Assembly (NCBI RefSeq): GCF_014201735.1 | Contig: NZ_JACHFE010000005.1 | Location: 62,001 to 126,000 of the forward strand | Origin: Marinobacter oulmenensis | GTDB lineage: Bacteria > Pseudomonadota > Gammaproteobacteria > Pseudomonadales > Oleiphilaceae | Reading direction: 5' to 3' | DNA length: 64,000 nucleotides | Shown: positions 9,017 through 17,976 of the stretch, piece after piece | How positions within the stretch are numbered: position 1 is the first letter of the stretch | How the letters are laid out: the number at the start of each line of letters is the position of its first letter | Notes under the pieces: model-generated | What the model was told of the DNA's origin: nothing | Databases searched by the model: none | What the model saw: only the letters and a program-made list of their open reading frames with translations | Program-made: the position numbers and the translations under genes

Positions 9017-10168
9017 TCAAGTACCTGAATGCCCTCTGTCGATGAGTACTTCAGCCAGGCGCGCCAACTGCTCCGATGTTGTCACAAGGTTGTTTTCAGC
9101 CTCGTGAATCGCCTCAGCCAGGGACACAGGCGCGGGCGTAATGGAGAAGGCGGCCGTCAGGCCGGCTTCGTGGAGAGCGCTCAGGTCATCCCCCACGCGC
9201 CCCGCCAGCCCCACCACCGGAATCCCGGACTGCCGGGCCAGCGCTGCAACGCCAACTGGCGTCTTGCCGGAGGAACTCTGGCTGTCGATGGCACCCTCTG
9301 CGGTAATCACCAGATCAGTACCGCCCAGTTGTTGCGCCAGGCCGACCGCATCCATGATCAGCTCGATACCGGGCCGGGCCTTGGCGCCAAGAATGCCCAC
9401 CGTCATCCCGCCGATACCACCCGCCGCGCCGCTACCGGCGAAAGAGTGGATATCATGGCCGGACTGTCCGGCAATGGTGGCGAAATGGCCCAGCGCCTCA
9501 TCCAGAACGTCAACCTGTGCCGGCGTCGCTCCTTTCTGGGGCCCGAACACGGCCGCAGCCCCCTCGGCACCGAGTAACGGGCTGGAGACATCACAGGCTA
9601 CCGTCAGCTCGATGCCTTCAAGCTTCTCAAGCGCGGGTGCGGCATCCAGGCTGGCCAGTTGCAGCAAACCCTCACCACCGGGAGGGATGTCCTGCCCAGC
9701 GGCGTCCAGCAACCGGGCACCCAGGGCACGAAGAATGCCCGCACCGCCGTCGGTGGTGGCACTGCCACCCAGACACAGAATCAGTTTCCGGGGCCGGTGC
9801 GCAACCGCAGCGTTGATCAGTTCGCCGGTGCCATAGCTGGTGGCGCGCATGGCATCGCGGCTATCGGCCGTTACCCGTTGCAGGCCACTGGCTTCAGCCA
9901 CTTCGATGATGACCGTCTCGCCGTCACCGACAAGCCCATAGCTTGCGCAGACTTCCTCGCCCAGCGGGCCGGTCACACTCACCTCATGCAAACGACCGCC
10001 CAGGGAATCCACAAGGGCAGCCGTGCTGCCCTCGCCCCCATCGGCCAGAGGCACCTGCACCAACTCGTGGTGCGGTGCTCCACGCTGCCAGCCGCGGGCA
10101 ATAGCCGCTGCGACAGACTTGGCACTGAGGCATTCCTTGAAAGAATCCGGAGCGATCACAACCCGCAT
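9017..10168 (-). CDS. Glycerate kinase (GarK/GlxK type)
   Basis: A 383-residue member of glycerate kinase family 1. It starts MRVVIAPDSFKECLSAKSVA, followed by PLADGGEGS, LGGSATTDGGAG and ITAEGAIDSQSSSGKTP, all signature segments. It phosphorylates D-glycerate with ATP to 2-phosphoglycerate, feeding glycolysis. The ATG at 10168 lies two bases past the gntP stop codon, so translation is probably coupled to gntP. An upstream GTG in the track frame would sit inside gntP and is disfavoured. Confidence 0.9.
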   Translation of the reverse strand: MRVVIAPDSFKECLSAKSVAAAIARGWQRGAPHHELVQVPLADGGEGSTAALVDSLGGRLHEVSVTGPLGEEVCASYGLVGDGETVIIEVAEASGLQRVTADSRDAMRATSYGTGELINAAVAHRPRKLILCLGGSATTDGGAGILRALGARLLDAAGQDIPPGGEGLLQLASLDAAPALEKLEGIELTVACDVSSPLLGAEGAAAVFGPQKGATPAQVDVLDEALGHFATIAGQSGHDIHSFAGSGAAGGIGGMTVGILGAKARPGIELIMDAVGLAQQLGGTDLVITAEGAIDSQSSSGKTPVGVAALARQSGIPVVGLAGRVGDDLSALHEAGLTAAFSITPAPVSLAEAIHEAENNLVTTSEQLARLAEVLIDRGHSGT

Positions 10169-10169
10169 A

Positions 10170-11513
10170 TCAGAGCGCCACCAGTGAAACCAGCCAGACA
10201 CAGGCGATGGTGACCAGGCCCATGATCAGCGTTGCCGTGGTATGGGACTTGTAGGCGGTGGCCACGCTCATTTTGCTGAACTGGGAAACCACCCAGAAGT
10301 AGCTGTCGTTGGCGTGGGACACGGTCATTGCACCGGCACCAATGGCCATCACCGCCAGCACGCGGCCCAGTTCGCTATCCAGCCCAAGCTGGGTAAGCAG
10401 TGGCGCAACCAGTGCCGAGGTGGTCACCAACGCTACGGTTGAAGAGCCCTGCGCCGACTTCAGGGAAGCGGCCACCAGGAACGGCATGATCACGCTCAAT
10501 CCCAGGGTTGAGAGAGTGTCACCCAGATAATCGCCCAGCGGCGTCTGCGCCAGCACGCTACCGAAGGCACCGCCAGCACCAGTGATCAGGATAATGGGCG
10601 CGGACACTTCCAGGCCCTTTTTGGTATGGCGGGAAAACTCTTCCAGCTTGCCTTCACCTTTGAGCAGGAAGGCCGCAAAACCCAGGCCGATCATCAGGGC
10701 GTTCAGCGGTTTGCCAAGGAAGTTGAGCAGTTCGAACACCATGCCCTGCCCCAGCGGGGAGGTCGGGTAGCTGGCAATGGAGCCCAGGCAGATCAGGATG
10801 ATGGGTACGAAAATCGGGGCAAATGCCGCCATCGGAGAAGGCAGTTCACCATAGTGCTCCCGGGCTTCCTGGAAGGCTTCTTCAGCCTGCTCAAGCTCCG
10901 TACTCGGCAGGTTCCGACACCGGGCCGCCCAGAACAGGCCGGCCGCCGCCGCAATAATCGCGAACACAAAACCGACACCGATAACCAGCCCCAGGTTGTT
11001 CTCCAGCCCCAGGTTACCGGCTGCGGCAATCGGACCGGGTGTGGGCGGAACCAGCGTATGGGTCGCAAACAGCCCCGTGGACAATGCCACCGTCATGGAC
11101 ACCGGCGAGACCGACAGGGAGCGGGCCATGGAGCGCTTGAGACTGTTGAGAATCACAAAGCCGGAGTCACAGAACACCGGAATGGATACGATAAAGCCGA
11201 CCAGTGACATGGTCAGGGTCGGAAACCGGCCGCCGAGCAACTTGATGATGCTTTCGGCCATAACGATCGCGGCGCCCGTGCGCTCGAGAATCACACCGAT
11301 GATCGTACCCAGCACAATGACCAGGCCGATGTAACCAAGAATGTTGCCAAAACCGCCACGGATGGTGGATTCAATCGAATCGAGCGGCAGACCAAAGGCA
11401 AAAGCGGCCAGAAACGAAGCCAGTAGCAGCGTAATGAAAGGGTTCAGCTTGAGCTTGCTGGTCGCCAGAACGATAAACACGATCAGCGCCACCAGAATAA
11501 GGACCAGGTGCAT
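10170..11513 (-). CDS. GntP-family permease (gluconate/glycerate:H+)
   Basis: A 447-residue polytopic membrane protein of the GntP family. Family landmarks are PVFCDSGFVILNSLKRSMA, THTLVPPTPGPIAAAGNLG, AQGSSTVALVTTSA and GAMTVSHANDSYFWVVSQF. The family imports gluconate, glycerate or related hydroxy acids with protons. It sits between a CdaR-type regulator and glycerate kinase, which points to glycerate as the physiological substrate. It is the first gene of a two-gene operon with the kinase. Confidence 0.9.
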   Translation of the reverse strand: MHLVLILVALIVFIVLATSKLKLNPFITLLLASFLAAFAFGLPLDSIESTIRGGFGNILGYIGLVIVLGTIIGVILERTGAAIVMAESIIKLLGGRFPTLTMSLVGFIVSIPVFCDSGFVILNSLKRSMARSLSVSPVSMTVALSTGLFATHTLVPPTPGPIAAAGNLGLENNLGLVIGVGFVFAIIAAAAGLFWAARCRNLPSTELEQAEEAFQEAREHYGELPSPMAAFAPIFVPIILICLGSIASYPTSPLGQGMVFELLNFLGKPLNALMIGLGFAAFLLKGEGKLEEFSRHTKKGLEVSAPIILITGAGGAFGSVLAQTPLGDYLGDTLSTLGLSVIMPFLVAASLKSAQGSSTVALVTTSALVAPLLTQLGLDSELGRVLAVMAIGAGAMTVSHANDSYFWVVSQFSKMSVATAYKSHTTATLIMGLVTIACVWLVSLVAL

Positions 11514-11657
11514 GAGACTCTCCTATGAACGGTATTGTTTTAGGAATGGAGCGTAGAAGGACAGTTTAGGAGCTACACCCAACAACGTCGTCAGACGGAT
11601 TGACAAAAAATGGGGCAGAATAAGCCAATATTTTATGGGAGCGCACAAAAACAGTGC

Positions 11658-12746
11658 TCAGTATGCGCACAGCGCCAACTGCAGTATGAAAAGGTCCTGC
11701 AGGGAAAAGGGCGACAAGCCGGTAATCGATTGCACCTTTTGGAGGCGATAGCGCACCGTATTGGCGTGCAAGTGAAGCTCATCGGCGCAACGCTGGATCT
11801 GCCCGTCACACTCAATCAGCCGGCGGAGGGTTTTCAGGTACAGCTCTCCCTGGCGCTGCCTCAGCAGGGCGGTGACCGGTGCCTGAATCTCATCATGCTG
11901 CCAGGCAGGGGACAGACTATGCCAGAGCGCCGCCACCCGGAAATCACCGTAATAGAGAATCTGCCGGCTTGGCGCCTTGCGCCGGCCCACCGCCAGGGTC
12001 GCCCTGGCCGACTGGTAGCCCATCTGGAAACGGCCGGAGAAAACCTGCCCAATGGCCAGAAAGAGGTCCTCACGCGGCGGCAGATTCAGCAGGCGCCTCA
12101 CCTCTTCCGGGGTGGGCGGCGCCTCCCCGGTTTCATGGAACAGCAGCAACTGGAAAGGGGACAGACGAACGGCAATCACCGCCTTCTGCCGCTGCTCGAT
12201 CATTGGCACCAGCGGCACCAGCACCTGATCCACCGCCTCCTGGGTGGTTGCCTCAAGAATCATGGCGACACGATGGTGATGGGCATCGATGCCCAACTGC
12301 TCAAACCACTGGGCTGGCACCGGCTTGCCCTCGCAGGCTGCCATCAGGGTATCCTCAACCTGGCGCCGGCGATGCTGGCCGGCCTCTATAAGCGCGGCCT
12401 GCTCCAGCATCAGTTCTGCGGTCATACAGACCAGATCCGCGAACTGCCCGACCTCATCCGGGATACCGGAAATGCCCACCACGGCAGCCAACTCGCCATT
12501 CACGGTCACCGGCAGGTTCACGCCGGGCCGCACACCCGGATAACCGTCAGCATCGCCGACATCAATCACCAGAGCCTGGCCACGCTCGGCCACCAGCCGG
12601 GCCGCCTCATGCTGGCAGCCGACCCGGGTTGAATCCCCCGAGGCAATGATCAACCCGCCCGGGCTCATCACATTCACGGAATGGCCGATGGCGAGCATCG
12701 TGCGCTCCACAATCCGCTGCGCCGTTAGCTGATCAAGTACGAGCAC
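11658..12746 (-). CDS. cdaR: CdaR-type sugar-diacid/glycerate regulator
   Basis: A 362-residue transcription activator. The N-terminal diacid-recognition domain (about residues 1-135) contains LTAQRIVERTM, VNVMSPGGLIIASGD and GVRPGVNLPV. The C-terminal PucR-type helix-turn-helix ends LHLHANTVRYRLQKVQ. In E. coli CdaR responds to glucarate, galactarate or glycerate and activates their catabolic genes. I chose the GTG at 12746 (V-L-V-L-D-Q-L-T), because family proteins begin just before the D-x-x-x-A-Q-x-I-V segment. The longer frame adds 37 residues without similarity. It reads toward gntP-garK, 144 bp away, and probably controls them. Confidence 0.85.
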   Translation of the reverse strand: MLVLDQLTAQRIVERTMLAIGHSVNVMSPGGLIIASGDSTRVGCQHEAARLVAERGQALVIDVGDADGYPGVRPGVNLPVTVNGELAAVVGISGIPDEVGQFADLVCMTAELMLEQAALIEAGQHRRRQVEDTLMAACEGKPVPAQWFEQLGIDAHHHRVAMILEATTQEAVDQVLVPLVPMIEQRQKAVIAVRLSPFQLLLFHETGEAPPTPEEVRRLLNLPPREDLFLAIGQVFSGRFQMGYQSARATLAVGRRKAPSRQILYYGDFRVAALWHSLSPAWQHDEIQAPVTALLRQRQGELYLKTLRRLIECDGQIQRCADELHLHANTVRYRLQKVQSITGLSPFSLQDLFILQLALCAY

Positions 12747-12905
12747 CTGTTGCGTTCCAGATAAAATTGAGTGATGGCCGAACCATAACCCTGCTGGGCC
12801 GTCCCGAACAGTGTTTATGCGCACCAAATGCGCAAAAAACGTGATGGGCGCAGGCAACAGGTTGGCGTATGGTAAGTGTCGTCATTGCCAACCCGGAGCC
12901 TGCCC

Positions 12906-13619
12906 ATGCACCTGCCCTTCTGGCTGACCACCGCCCTGCTGTTCCCGCTGATTGCCTATCAGGGCCGGCGTGTGCGCCGCACAACGCCCAGGCTGCCGGA
13001 AGCGGGCGGCCCGTCCTCCGGCCAATATGGCGAGGGGCAGCCCGCAACGACGCTTCTGGTCATTGGCGAATCCACCGCCGCTGGCGTGGGCGCCGAAACC
13101 CATGATCAGGGGCTGGCCAGCCAACTGGCCCGACACCTTCACCAACGCACCGGGCAGACCGTAGCCTGGCATACTTTCGGTATCAACGGCATTCGCCTGG
13201 GCGGGCTGATCAAACGCCTGGCAAACGCCGAGCTGCCCGACGCGGATAGGGTATTACTCAGTATGGGAGTGAACGACACCACCGGCTTCACGCCCCGGCA
13301 TCGTTTTCACCAGCAACTCATCGACCTGCAACAGCAACTGGCCAGCCGATACCCGGCGCCGCTGTACCTGATCAGCGTGCCCCCGATGCACCGGTTCACC
13401 GCCCTGCCTGTGCCCCTGCGCCACATCATGGGCTGGCGAGCCCGGCAGTTGGACCAGATATACAGCCAACTGGCGAAAGACTGCCCGGGCAAATTCCAAC
13501 ACCTGACCTACCCCACCGTCACAGACCCGCACCTGCTGGCCAGCGACGGCTATCACCCGGGGCCGGAGGGTTATGCCTATATCGGTGAGATGTTGAGTAA
13601 CGAGTTTCCCGGCCACTAG
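12906..13619 (+). CDS. SGNH/GDSL-family esterase
   Basis: A 237-residue hydrolase. Block I is LLVIGESTAAGVGAE (the Ser nucleophile in G-E-S), block III is MGVNDTTG (oxyanion Asn), and block V is SDGYHPGPEGY (Asp and His of the triad). The N-terminal 20 residues are hydrophobic (FWLTTALLFPLIAYQG), so the protein is exported or anchored with its active site in the periplasm. A GGAG sits 8 bases before the ATG. The stop codon overlaps, tail to tail, the stop of the minus-strand lipoprotein gene. Substrate unknown. Confidence 0.8.
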   Translation: MHLPFWLTTALLFPLIAYQGRRVRRTTPRLPEAGGPSSGQYGEGQPATTLLVIGESTAAGVGAETHDQGLASQLARHLHQRTGQTVAWHTFGINGIRLGGLIKRLANAELPDADRVLLSMGVNDTTGFTPRHRFHQQLIDLQQQLASRYPAPLYLISVPPMHRFTALPVPLRHIMGWRARQLDQIYSQLAKDCPGKFQHLTYPTVTDPHLLASDGYHPGPEGYAYIGEMLSNEFPGH

Positions 13620-14062
13620 AACTCTTCGATATCACTCGGCGTGATCTTTACACGGTAAGTCTGTGGATCAGCAGACAATGAAGCATTATTTGCCAGTGCT
13701 TCTTCAGTATATTTTCTAAACTGGAATTCTATGGTTGCCGAATCCATACGATCATCCGGGACCCACTCAATATTCGTTATTTCTCCTTTTTTTGCGAGCT
13801 CATACCTATTGATCTCCGGGTACTCATCGTATGTCGAAACGGTCAAAAAGTATTGGTACTGGCATACACCATGGGTTTCTACAAAACAGTCTTCGCCGTA
13901 GACAGGCGACTGATATAACCGGATGAATAATGACTTATCAATGTCTGGAGAAAAGCTATTGAGCTCCTGAATCTGGCCATATGAAGCAGCTTTGGAAAAC
14001 TCCGAGTTGTATGAAACACAAGAAGTTAACAGTGTGATAACAAAAAATAGTAACAACCTCAT
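13616..14062 (-). CDS. Small lipoprotein, orphan; possible immunity partner
   Basis: A 148-residue protein beginning MRLLLFFVITLLTSCVSYN, a signal sequence with a lipobox (LTSC) that predicts lipidation and periplasmic-side anchoring. The mature part is acidic and has no recognised domain. The start at 14062 places the lipobox correctly; the longer frame would add 41 residues upstream of a signal peptide. The gene lies 10 bases after the M15-like peptidase gene. Both are distinctly AT-rich against GC-rich flanks, which suggests joint acquisition. Whether it blocks the peptidase is inference. Confidence 0.65.
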   Translation of the reverse strand: MRLLLFFVITLLTSCVSYNSEFSKAASYGQIQELNSFSPDIDKSLFIRLYQSPVYGEDCFVETHGVCQYQYFLTVSTYDEYPEINRYELAKKGEITNIEWVPDDRMDSATIEFQFRKYTEEALANNASLSADPQTYRVKITPSDIEEF

Positions 14063-14072
14063 CAGAATCTTC

Positions 14073-14489
14073 CTAGTTAACCGAAATGTGAATATGATCT
14101 TTATGGCCTCCAACGCTGTATGGTTGCCCCAATTTCTTTTGAAAAAAAGGGCCAAAGTTCTCTCTTTTCTTTGGGAAGGTCTCAAATTTAGATTGTATAG
14201 CGTCAGTTATCGCTTTAACACTTGGATTTGAAGGATAAAAAACAGACATTTTCATTCCATTTATTCTCGATATATCCACAGCTTTTCCATTGCCTTGCAC
14301 ATGGCGACTCGGAAATTTATGCTGATCATTAGCAGAGGAAATGAAAACTCTATTTAATTTATGGCCAGAAGAAATGTCAGTATGCAGAATATGTTTGAGA
14401 GCATTGATGATCTTTTCATCTACGCTTCTATTAACATTTGAAGAAAACTCAACAACTACACCGTTGACCTTCCCTGGAATTGCTGGCAT
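14073..14489 (-). CDS. M15/DD-peptidase-fold zinc peptidase-like protein
   Basis: A 138-residue protein with the metal-site pattern of the M15/hedgehog-type peptidase fold: SRHVQGNGKAVDISRING (His and Asp ligands in S-x-H-x-x-G-x-(x)-AVDI) and, at the extreme C-terminus, GGHKDHIHISVN (H-x-D-H-I-H). Such domains cut D-Ala-containing peptide bonds of peptidoglycan. No signal peptide is visible, unlike housekeeping DD-peptidases. The ATG at 14489 has a very good SD (GGAGG, 5 bases away) and is preferred over upstream starts. With the following lipoprotein gene it resembles an effector/immunity arrangement. Confidence 0.6.
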   Translation of the reverse strand: MPAIPGKVNGVVVEFSSNVNRSVDEKIINALKHILHTDISSGHKLNRVFISSANDQHKFPSRHVQGNGKAVDISRINGMKMSVFYPSNPSVKAITDAIQSKFETFPKKRENFGPFFQKKLGQPYSVGGHKDHIHISVN

Positions 14490-14653
14490 GTAAACCTCCT
14501 TATTCAGTAGCCAACGACCTGACGAACAGTTCAGTCCCGAACCATTCATAAGCCTGATTCTCTCACTTTTATTAATATCGCGGAAGCCAATGACGGTCAC
14601 TTCTCTGCGATAGCTGCTCATCTTGCAGGCTATCCCCAAAACACAAGACCACC

Positions 14654-15511
14654 TTACGGCTGCAGAATCGCCTCATGCCAGTACCGATCCGGGACCTCAT
14701 TGAGGATGAGGCGGTCGTCCGGCGTTTTCAGCCGGATCACTTGGCGGCTATCCATGTCAGCCAGTTCCAGGGTTTTTCGGATGACCGGGTGGCTCTCGAA
14801 AAACGCCATGAAGCTGCCGTTGGCGTATGCATTGGCCAGCCCCTGGTACAGAATGCGTTGCAGGTCCTGGCGGTCTGCGGGAACGTAGAGAAAGTAGTCA
14901 AAACGGAACGCCAGCGCCACCCCGGGCAGGATGGCGAAACGGTCACGGTGGCGGGCCTCCAGTTCATCGAAGACTTCGTGAACGCCCCGGTGAAAAATAT
15001 CAAACCGTTCCCAGGTCAGCATGGCCCAGAGATTCTGGTAGTGGCCAAGCTCCAGCGACAGACCATTGTCCCGCAGGATGCTGTTTTCCTGCCATCGGTA
15101 GCCGGAACCAATCTGAAAATTGCGCAGTTCGCTGAGCGTATCAATGTGTGACAGCTCATGGAGCCTGTCCTGCTTGACCACCAGCAACCGATAGCCCAGC
15201 AGGCCCCGGGTCAGCGGGATGGTTACCGGCGCCAGAACACCTTCGAGTTCCGGCTCATACCCGCTGAGCACAAGATTGATGCCCTGCTCGCCATCAATCA
15301 CCATCTGGCGCCATCGCTGGGCCGAAACAACGGGTAGCGGGACCACTTCCAGGCGATGGTCACCCTCCGCGTTATCCAAAGCCAGGCGTATCACCGCCAG
15401 CTCGTACTCAAATCCATGGGTGGCAGGTACACCAAACCGGAACACTTCAGCGTGAGCACTCAAGCTGGCCGTGAGCATCATCAGGATCATAACCAGCGTT
15501 TTGGCCATCAT
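14654..15511 (-). CDS. Periplasmic solute-binding-like protein
   Basis: A 285-residue protein with an N-terminal signal sequence (hydrophobic TLVMILMMLTASL, cleavage near SAHA-EV). It has a two-lobed type 2 solute-binding layout: FRFGVPATHGFEYELAVIRL, then GLLGYRLLVVKQ, and a C-terminal lobe with PADRQDLQRILYQGLANAY. No transporter genes accompany it, so it may be a sensory or orphan binding protein. Start chosen at the first of two adjacent ATGs (15511/15508) just before the signal sequence; the SD is weak. Confidence 0.7.
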   Translation of the reverse strand: MMAKTLVMILMMLTASLSAHAEVFRFGVPATHGFEYELAVIRLALDNAEGDHRLEVVPLPVVSAQRWRQMVIDGEQGINLVLSGYEPELEGVLAPVTIPLTRGLLGYRLLVVKQDRLHELSHIDTLSELRNFQIGSGYRWQENSILRDNGLSLELGHYQNLWAMLTWERFDIFHRGVHEVFDELEARHRDRFAILPGVALAFRFDYFLYVPADRQDLQRILYQGLANAYANGSFMAFFESHPVIRKTLELADMDSRQVIRLKTPDDRLILNEVPDRYWHEAILQP

Positions 15512-15713
15512 TGCATTGAACCTGGACGGAAGGGTGCCTTGCTGCACTCTTTTTGTGTTTTCTGCGGCCGTCGCCGGGCCGGGAGCGAGAGCCCGGACAC
15601 GCCACCCTTTAAACAGTATAGGTCAGCGACATGACGTTAACTGTCAAGAAATGTACGGCAATAGGGGCAGGATAGGCGGCCAAGGTATCGCCGGTGAGCA
15701 GGAGGGTATCTGG

Positions 15714-16205
15714 CTAGGCTGCCGAAACCCGCAATCCCAGAATGGTCAGTGAGTACTCTCTTTCATCCATACAGGCGACATCCGGCAACTCGCCCCATGT
15801 CTGAAAGCCAAACTTTTCAAACAAGCGGATCGATTCAGCGTTATGACTGAATACAAACGCCACAAGGTTGTGTAGCCCCAGGGATGGCGCCCTGTCGATG
15901 GCTTCCTGAAGCATGCGAGAACCAAGACCGGTGCCACGATACGCCGGGTCCAGATAGATGCTCAGCTCCGCCGTTGCCCCATAGGCCGGGCGGCCGTAGA
16001 AATCCTCAAAACCTAGCCAGCCGATCACCCGCCCTTTATCCTCCTCCACCAGCAGCGGGCGGCGATCAGGATTGTGCCTGTCGAACCAGCCCTGTCGTTG
16101 CTCCACGGTGACCGCCTGGGTATCCGCCGTCGCCTTACGGCCGGCAATAGTGGAGTTGTAGATGTCGACGATCCGGGGAAGATCCTTTGGATTGGCGATT
16201 CGCAT
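15714..16205 (-). CDS. GNAT acetyltransferase, phosphinothricin/methionine sulfoximine type
   Basis: A 163-residue Gcn5-related N-acetyltransferase. It starts MRIANPKDLPRIVDIYNSTI, has the AELSIYLDPAYRGTGLGSRM acetyl-CoA loop (R-G-T-G-L-G) and ends with RLFEKFGFQTWGELPDV. This is the pattern of the PAT family, which acetylates phosphinothricin, methionine sulfoximine or related amines. The natural substrate is unknown. Confidence 0.8.
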   Translation of the reverse strand: MRIANPKDLPRIVDIYNSTIAGRKATADTQAVTVEQRQGWFDRHNPDRRPLLVEEDKGRVIGWLGFEDFYGRPAYGATAELSIYLDPAYRGTGLGSRMLQEAIDRAPSLGLHNLVAFVFSHNAESIRLFEKFGFQTWGELPDVACMDEREYSLTILGLRVSAA

Positions 16206-16280
16206 GGTTCGTTATCCAGAATAAGACAAATGACACCGGGCACTGGGTCACCAATGCAGCCCGGCTACTGCGAGGTCTGG

Positions 16281-16826
16281 TCAGGATCTGACTCTCAATC
16301 CCGGCCAGATCTTCAGCCACTGCTTGGCGGCCAGGCGATCACCGAAGGCCTGGGGCTTTGGCCTTTTCGTGTTCAGTGTCACTGTGAACTTGAACAGGGC
16401 GTCGAAGCCGAACGGCGACACCAGCACAACCTCGCCGCTATCGCTCAAAGCCGCGCCAACCGCCGTTTCCACTTCCACCCAGTAGCTCATGGCATCCAAG
16501 GTTGAGCGGTAGGGCTCATCACCGTTGCGCTTGTGCATCCGGGCCTGGTTCTTCACCGACCAGGGCGCATCCATGGCGCGGGCAAGCTGGCGCTCCAGAT
16601 CCCGGTCCCGGCTTTCAGAGGCGTCGAACGGATCAAAGTAAATCAGGTCAATATCGTTCAGGGCGGTGGCTCGTGAAAAACCATGCACATGATCCCAGAC
16701 CAGATTGCGTACGAAACCCGCCGCAAGGCACCAGTCCGGCAAGCCCAGACTGGCAGCGGCGAAAAGCGCCTGCATCCGGTAGGAATCGCTGGCAATCCAC
16801 TGTCTGATTCTGGCTTCGGAGTTCAT
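16281..16826 (-). CDS. Nucleotidyltransferase family protein (DUF925 / NTP_transf_6)
   Basis: A 181-residue protein of the PF06042-type nucleotidyltransferase-like family: WCLAAGFVRNLVWDHVHGF is followed by LNDIDLIYFD, the D-x-D pair of the catalytic carboxylates. The C-terminal part (VVLVSPFGFDALFKFTVTLN) also follows the family. The target is unknown; members are widespread single genes in Proteobacteria. Confidence 0.75.
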   Translation of the reverse strand: MNSEARIRQWIASDSYRMQALFAAASLGLPDWCLAAGFVRNLVWDHVHGFSRATALNDIDLIYFDPFDASESRDRDLERQLARAMDAPWSVKNQARMHKRNGDEPYRSTLDAMSYWVEVETAVGAALSDSGEVVLVSPFGFDALFKFTVTLNTKRPKPQAFGDRLAAKQWLKIWPGLRVRS

Positions 16827-16885
16827 CGAACTGGCTCATGCCCTTGTATGACAGCCCCATGGGGAATGCTCCGGAAACGTTCCGG

Positions 16886-17299
16886 CTACGCCATTATATC
16901 GATCTTTGCAGGCAGGTAGGAGCCGTCGATCTGTTTAAGGTTTTCCAGTACTTTTTCCAAAGCCGACGTATCCTCGCCGCGACTCGCTTTGAATTCCATG
17001 CTCTTTTCGACCTGTCCCAACAGATCGACACGATGGCTCCCGATGGATTCCGAGTCGTATTTATATTGCCCCAGAGTGTTCATAGGAATAAAGGGAACCA
17101 CATCCAGAAGCTCCGTTTTCCCGGATTTTATCAGCGTATTGATCTCATCGATTGAGACATTGCGAAGGTCCGTTGGCGCCGAACCCCGCCCGCCACTCTC
17201 CGGGAGACCGGACGGCCCCGTCTTCTCAGTCTGCGGCAAGGCGTTGCCGCTAGCGGTGCTGGGTGCGGAATAACCCGGCCCTAAAGGTGCGATATTCAT
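16886..17299 (-). CDS. Hypothetical protein with disordered N-terminus
   Basis: A 137-residue soluble protein. The first 50 residues are Gly/Pro/Ser-rich (MNIAPLGPGYSAPSTASGN) and probably disordered; the rest is predicted mixed helix (SIDEINTLIKSGKTELLDVV). No signal peptide and no recognised family. The ATG at 17299 has an excellent SD (AAGGAGG, 6 bases upstream), which supports the gene as real and fixes the start. Confidence 0.6.
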   Translation of the reverse strand: MNIAPLGPGYSAPSTASGNALPQTEKTGPSGLPESGGRGSAPTDLRNVSIDEINTLIKSGKTELLDVVPFIPMNTLGQYKYDSESIGSHRVDLLGQVEKSMEFKASRGEDTSALEKVLENLKQIDGSYLPAKIDIMA

Positions 17300-17396
17300 G
17301 GTCAACCTCCTTGATGCCCTGGCATTGCCAGTACAAAGCAAGGAGTGCGCCAGCCATCAAATCAGGACAAGGCCGGGCGCAGGCGCTGAATGTTGA

Positions 17397-17729
17397 TTAT
17401 GCGGAGCGTGGCGCAAACATGATGATCGCCATACCCAACAATGCGACCGCCGAACCCACCATATCCCAGAGCGTAGGCCGGATGCCATCGACCGCCCACA
17501 GCCACAGGATGGCCATAAAAATGTACACACCCCCGTAGGCAGCGTAGACCCTACCGGCCGCGGTGGGATGCAGCGACAGCAACCAGGCAAATGCAGCAAG
17601 GCTCAAGGCACCGGGCACCAGAAGCCAGATGGTTTTGCCCTCGCGCAGCCAGAGGTAAGGCAGGTAACACCCCACAATCTCAGCCAGAGCGGTGATCACG
17701 AAAAGAGCGATGGTTTTCAGTTCAGGCAA
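17397..17729 (-). CDS. ynfA: YnfA family small membrane protein (UPF0060)
   Basis: A 110-residue protein with four transmembrane helices. Family landmarks are [17 protein letters not shown] in helix 1-2, [12 protein letters not shown] and [11 protein letters not shown]0060 belongs to the small multidrug resistance-like superfamily; an efflux role has been proposed, but the function is not settled. Length matches the family. Confidence 0.9.
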   Translation of the reverse strand: MPELKTIALFVITALAEIVGCYLPYLWLREGKTIWLLVPGALSLAAFAWLLSLHPTAAGRVYAAYGGVYIFMAILWLWAVDGIRPTLWDMVGSAVALLGMAIIMFAPRSA

Positions 17730-17766
17730 GGGGATTGGCCTCTGATGATGGCTCGGACATCGCGCC

Positions 17767-17937
17767 TTAACTCAGCTTACTCTCAAGGTTGGCTTTAAGA
17801 GCGGGCCATTCATTGGCATACCCTAGCTTCCAGTGCTCACCATCAAGCACGGCTTCCCGCAACGGGTCCACATGAGCCGCAGACAGGGGCTCCAGGGCGA
17901 CATGCTGGCCCTCTAACGTCTCTTCACGAATAAACAT
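17767..17937 (-). pseudogene. GNAT acetyltransferase fragment (N-terminus only)
   Basis: A 56-residue frame starting MFIREETLEGQHVALEPLSA and continuing to HWKLGYANEWP. This is the opening of RimJ/RimL-type acetyltransferases, which normally run to about 200 residues with an acetyl-CoA loop. Here the frame stops soon after, at NLESKLS, and no remainder is present before the next gene. A good SD (GGGAGAAAGG) still precedes the ATG. It looks like the remnant of a deleted gene. Confidence 0.6.
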
Positions 17938-17976
17938 CCTTTCTCCCAAGCTCTGAACGGAATGCGACAACGGCCT

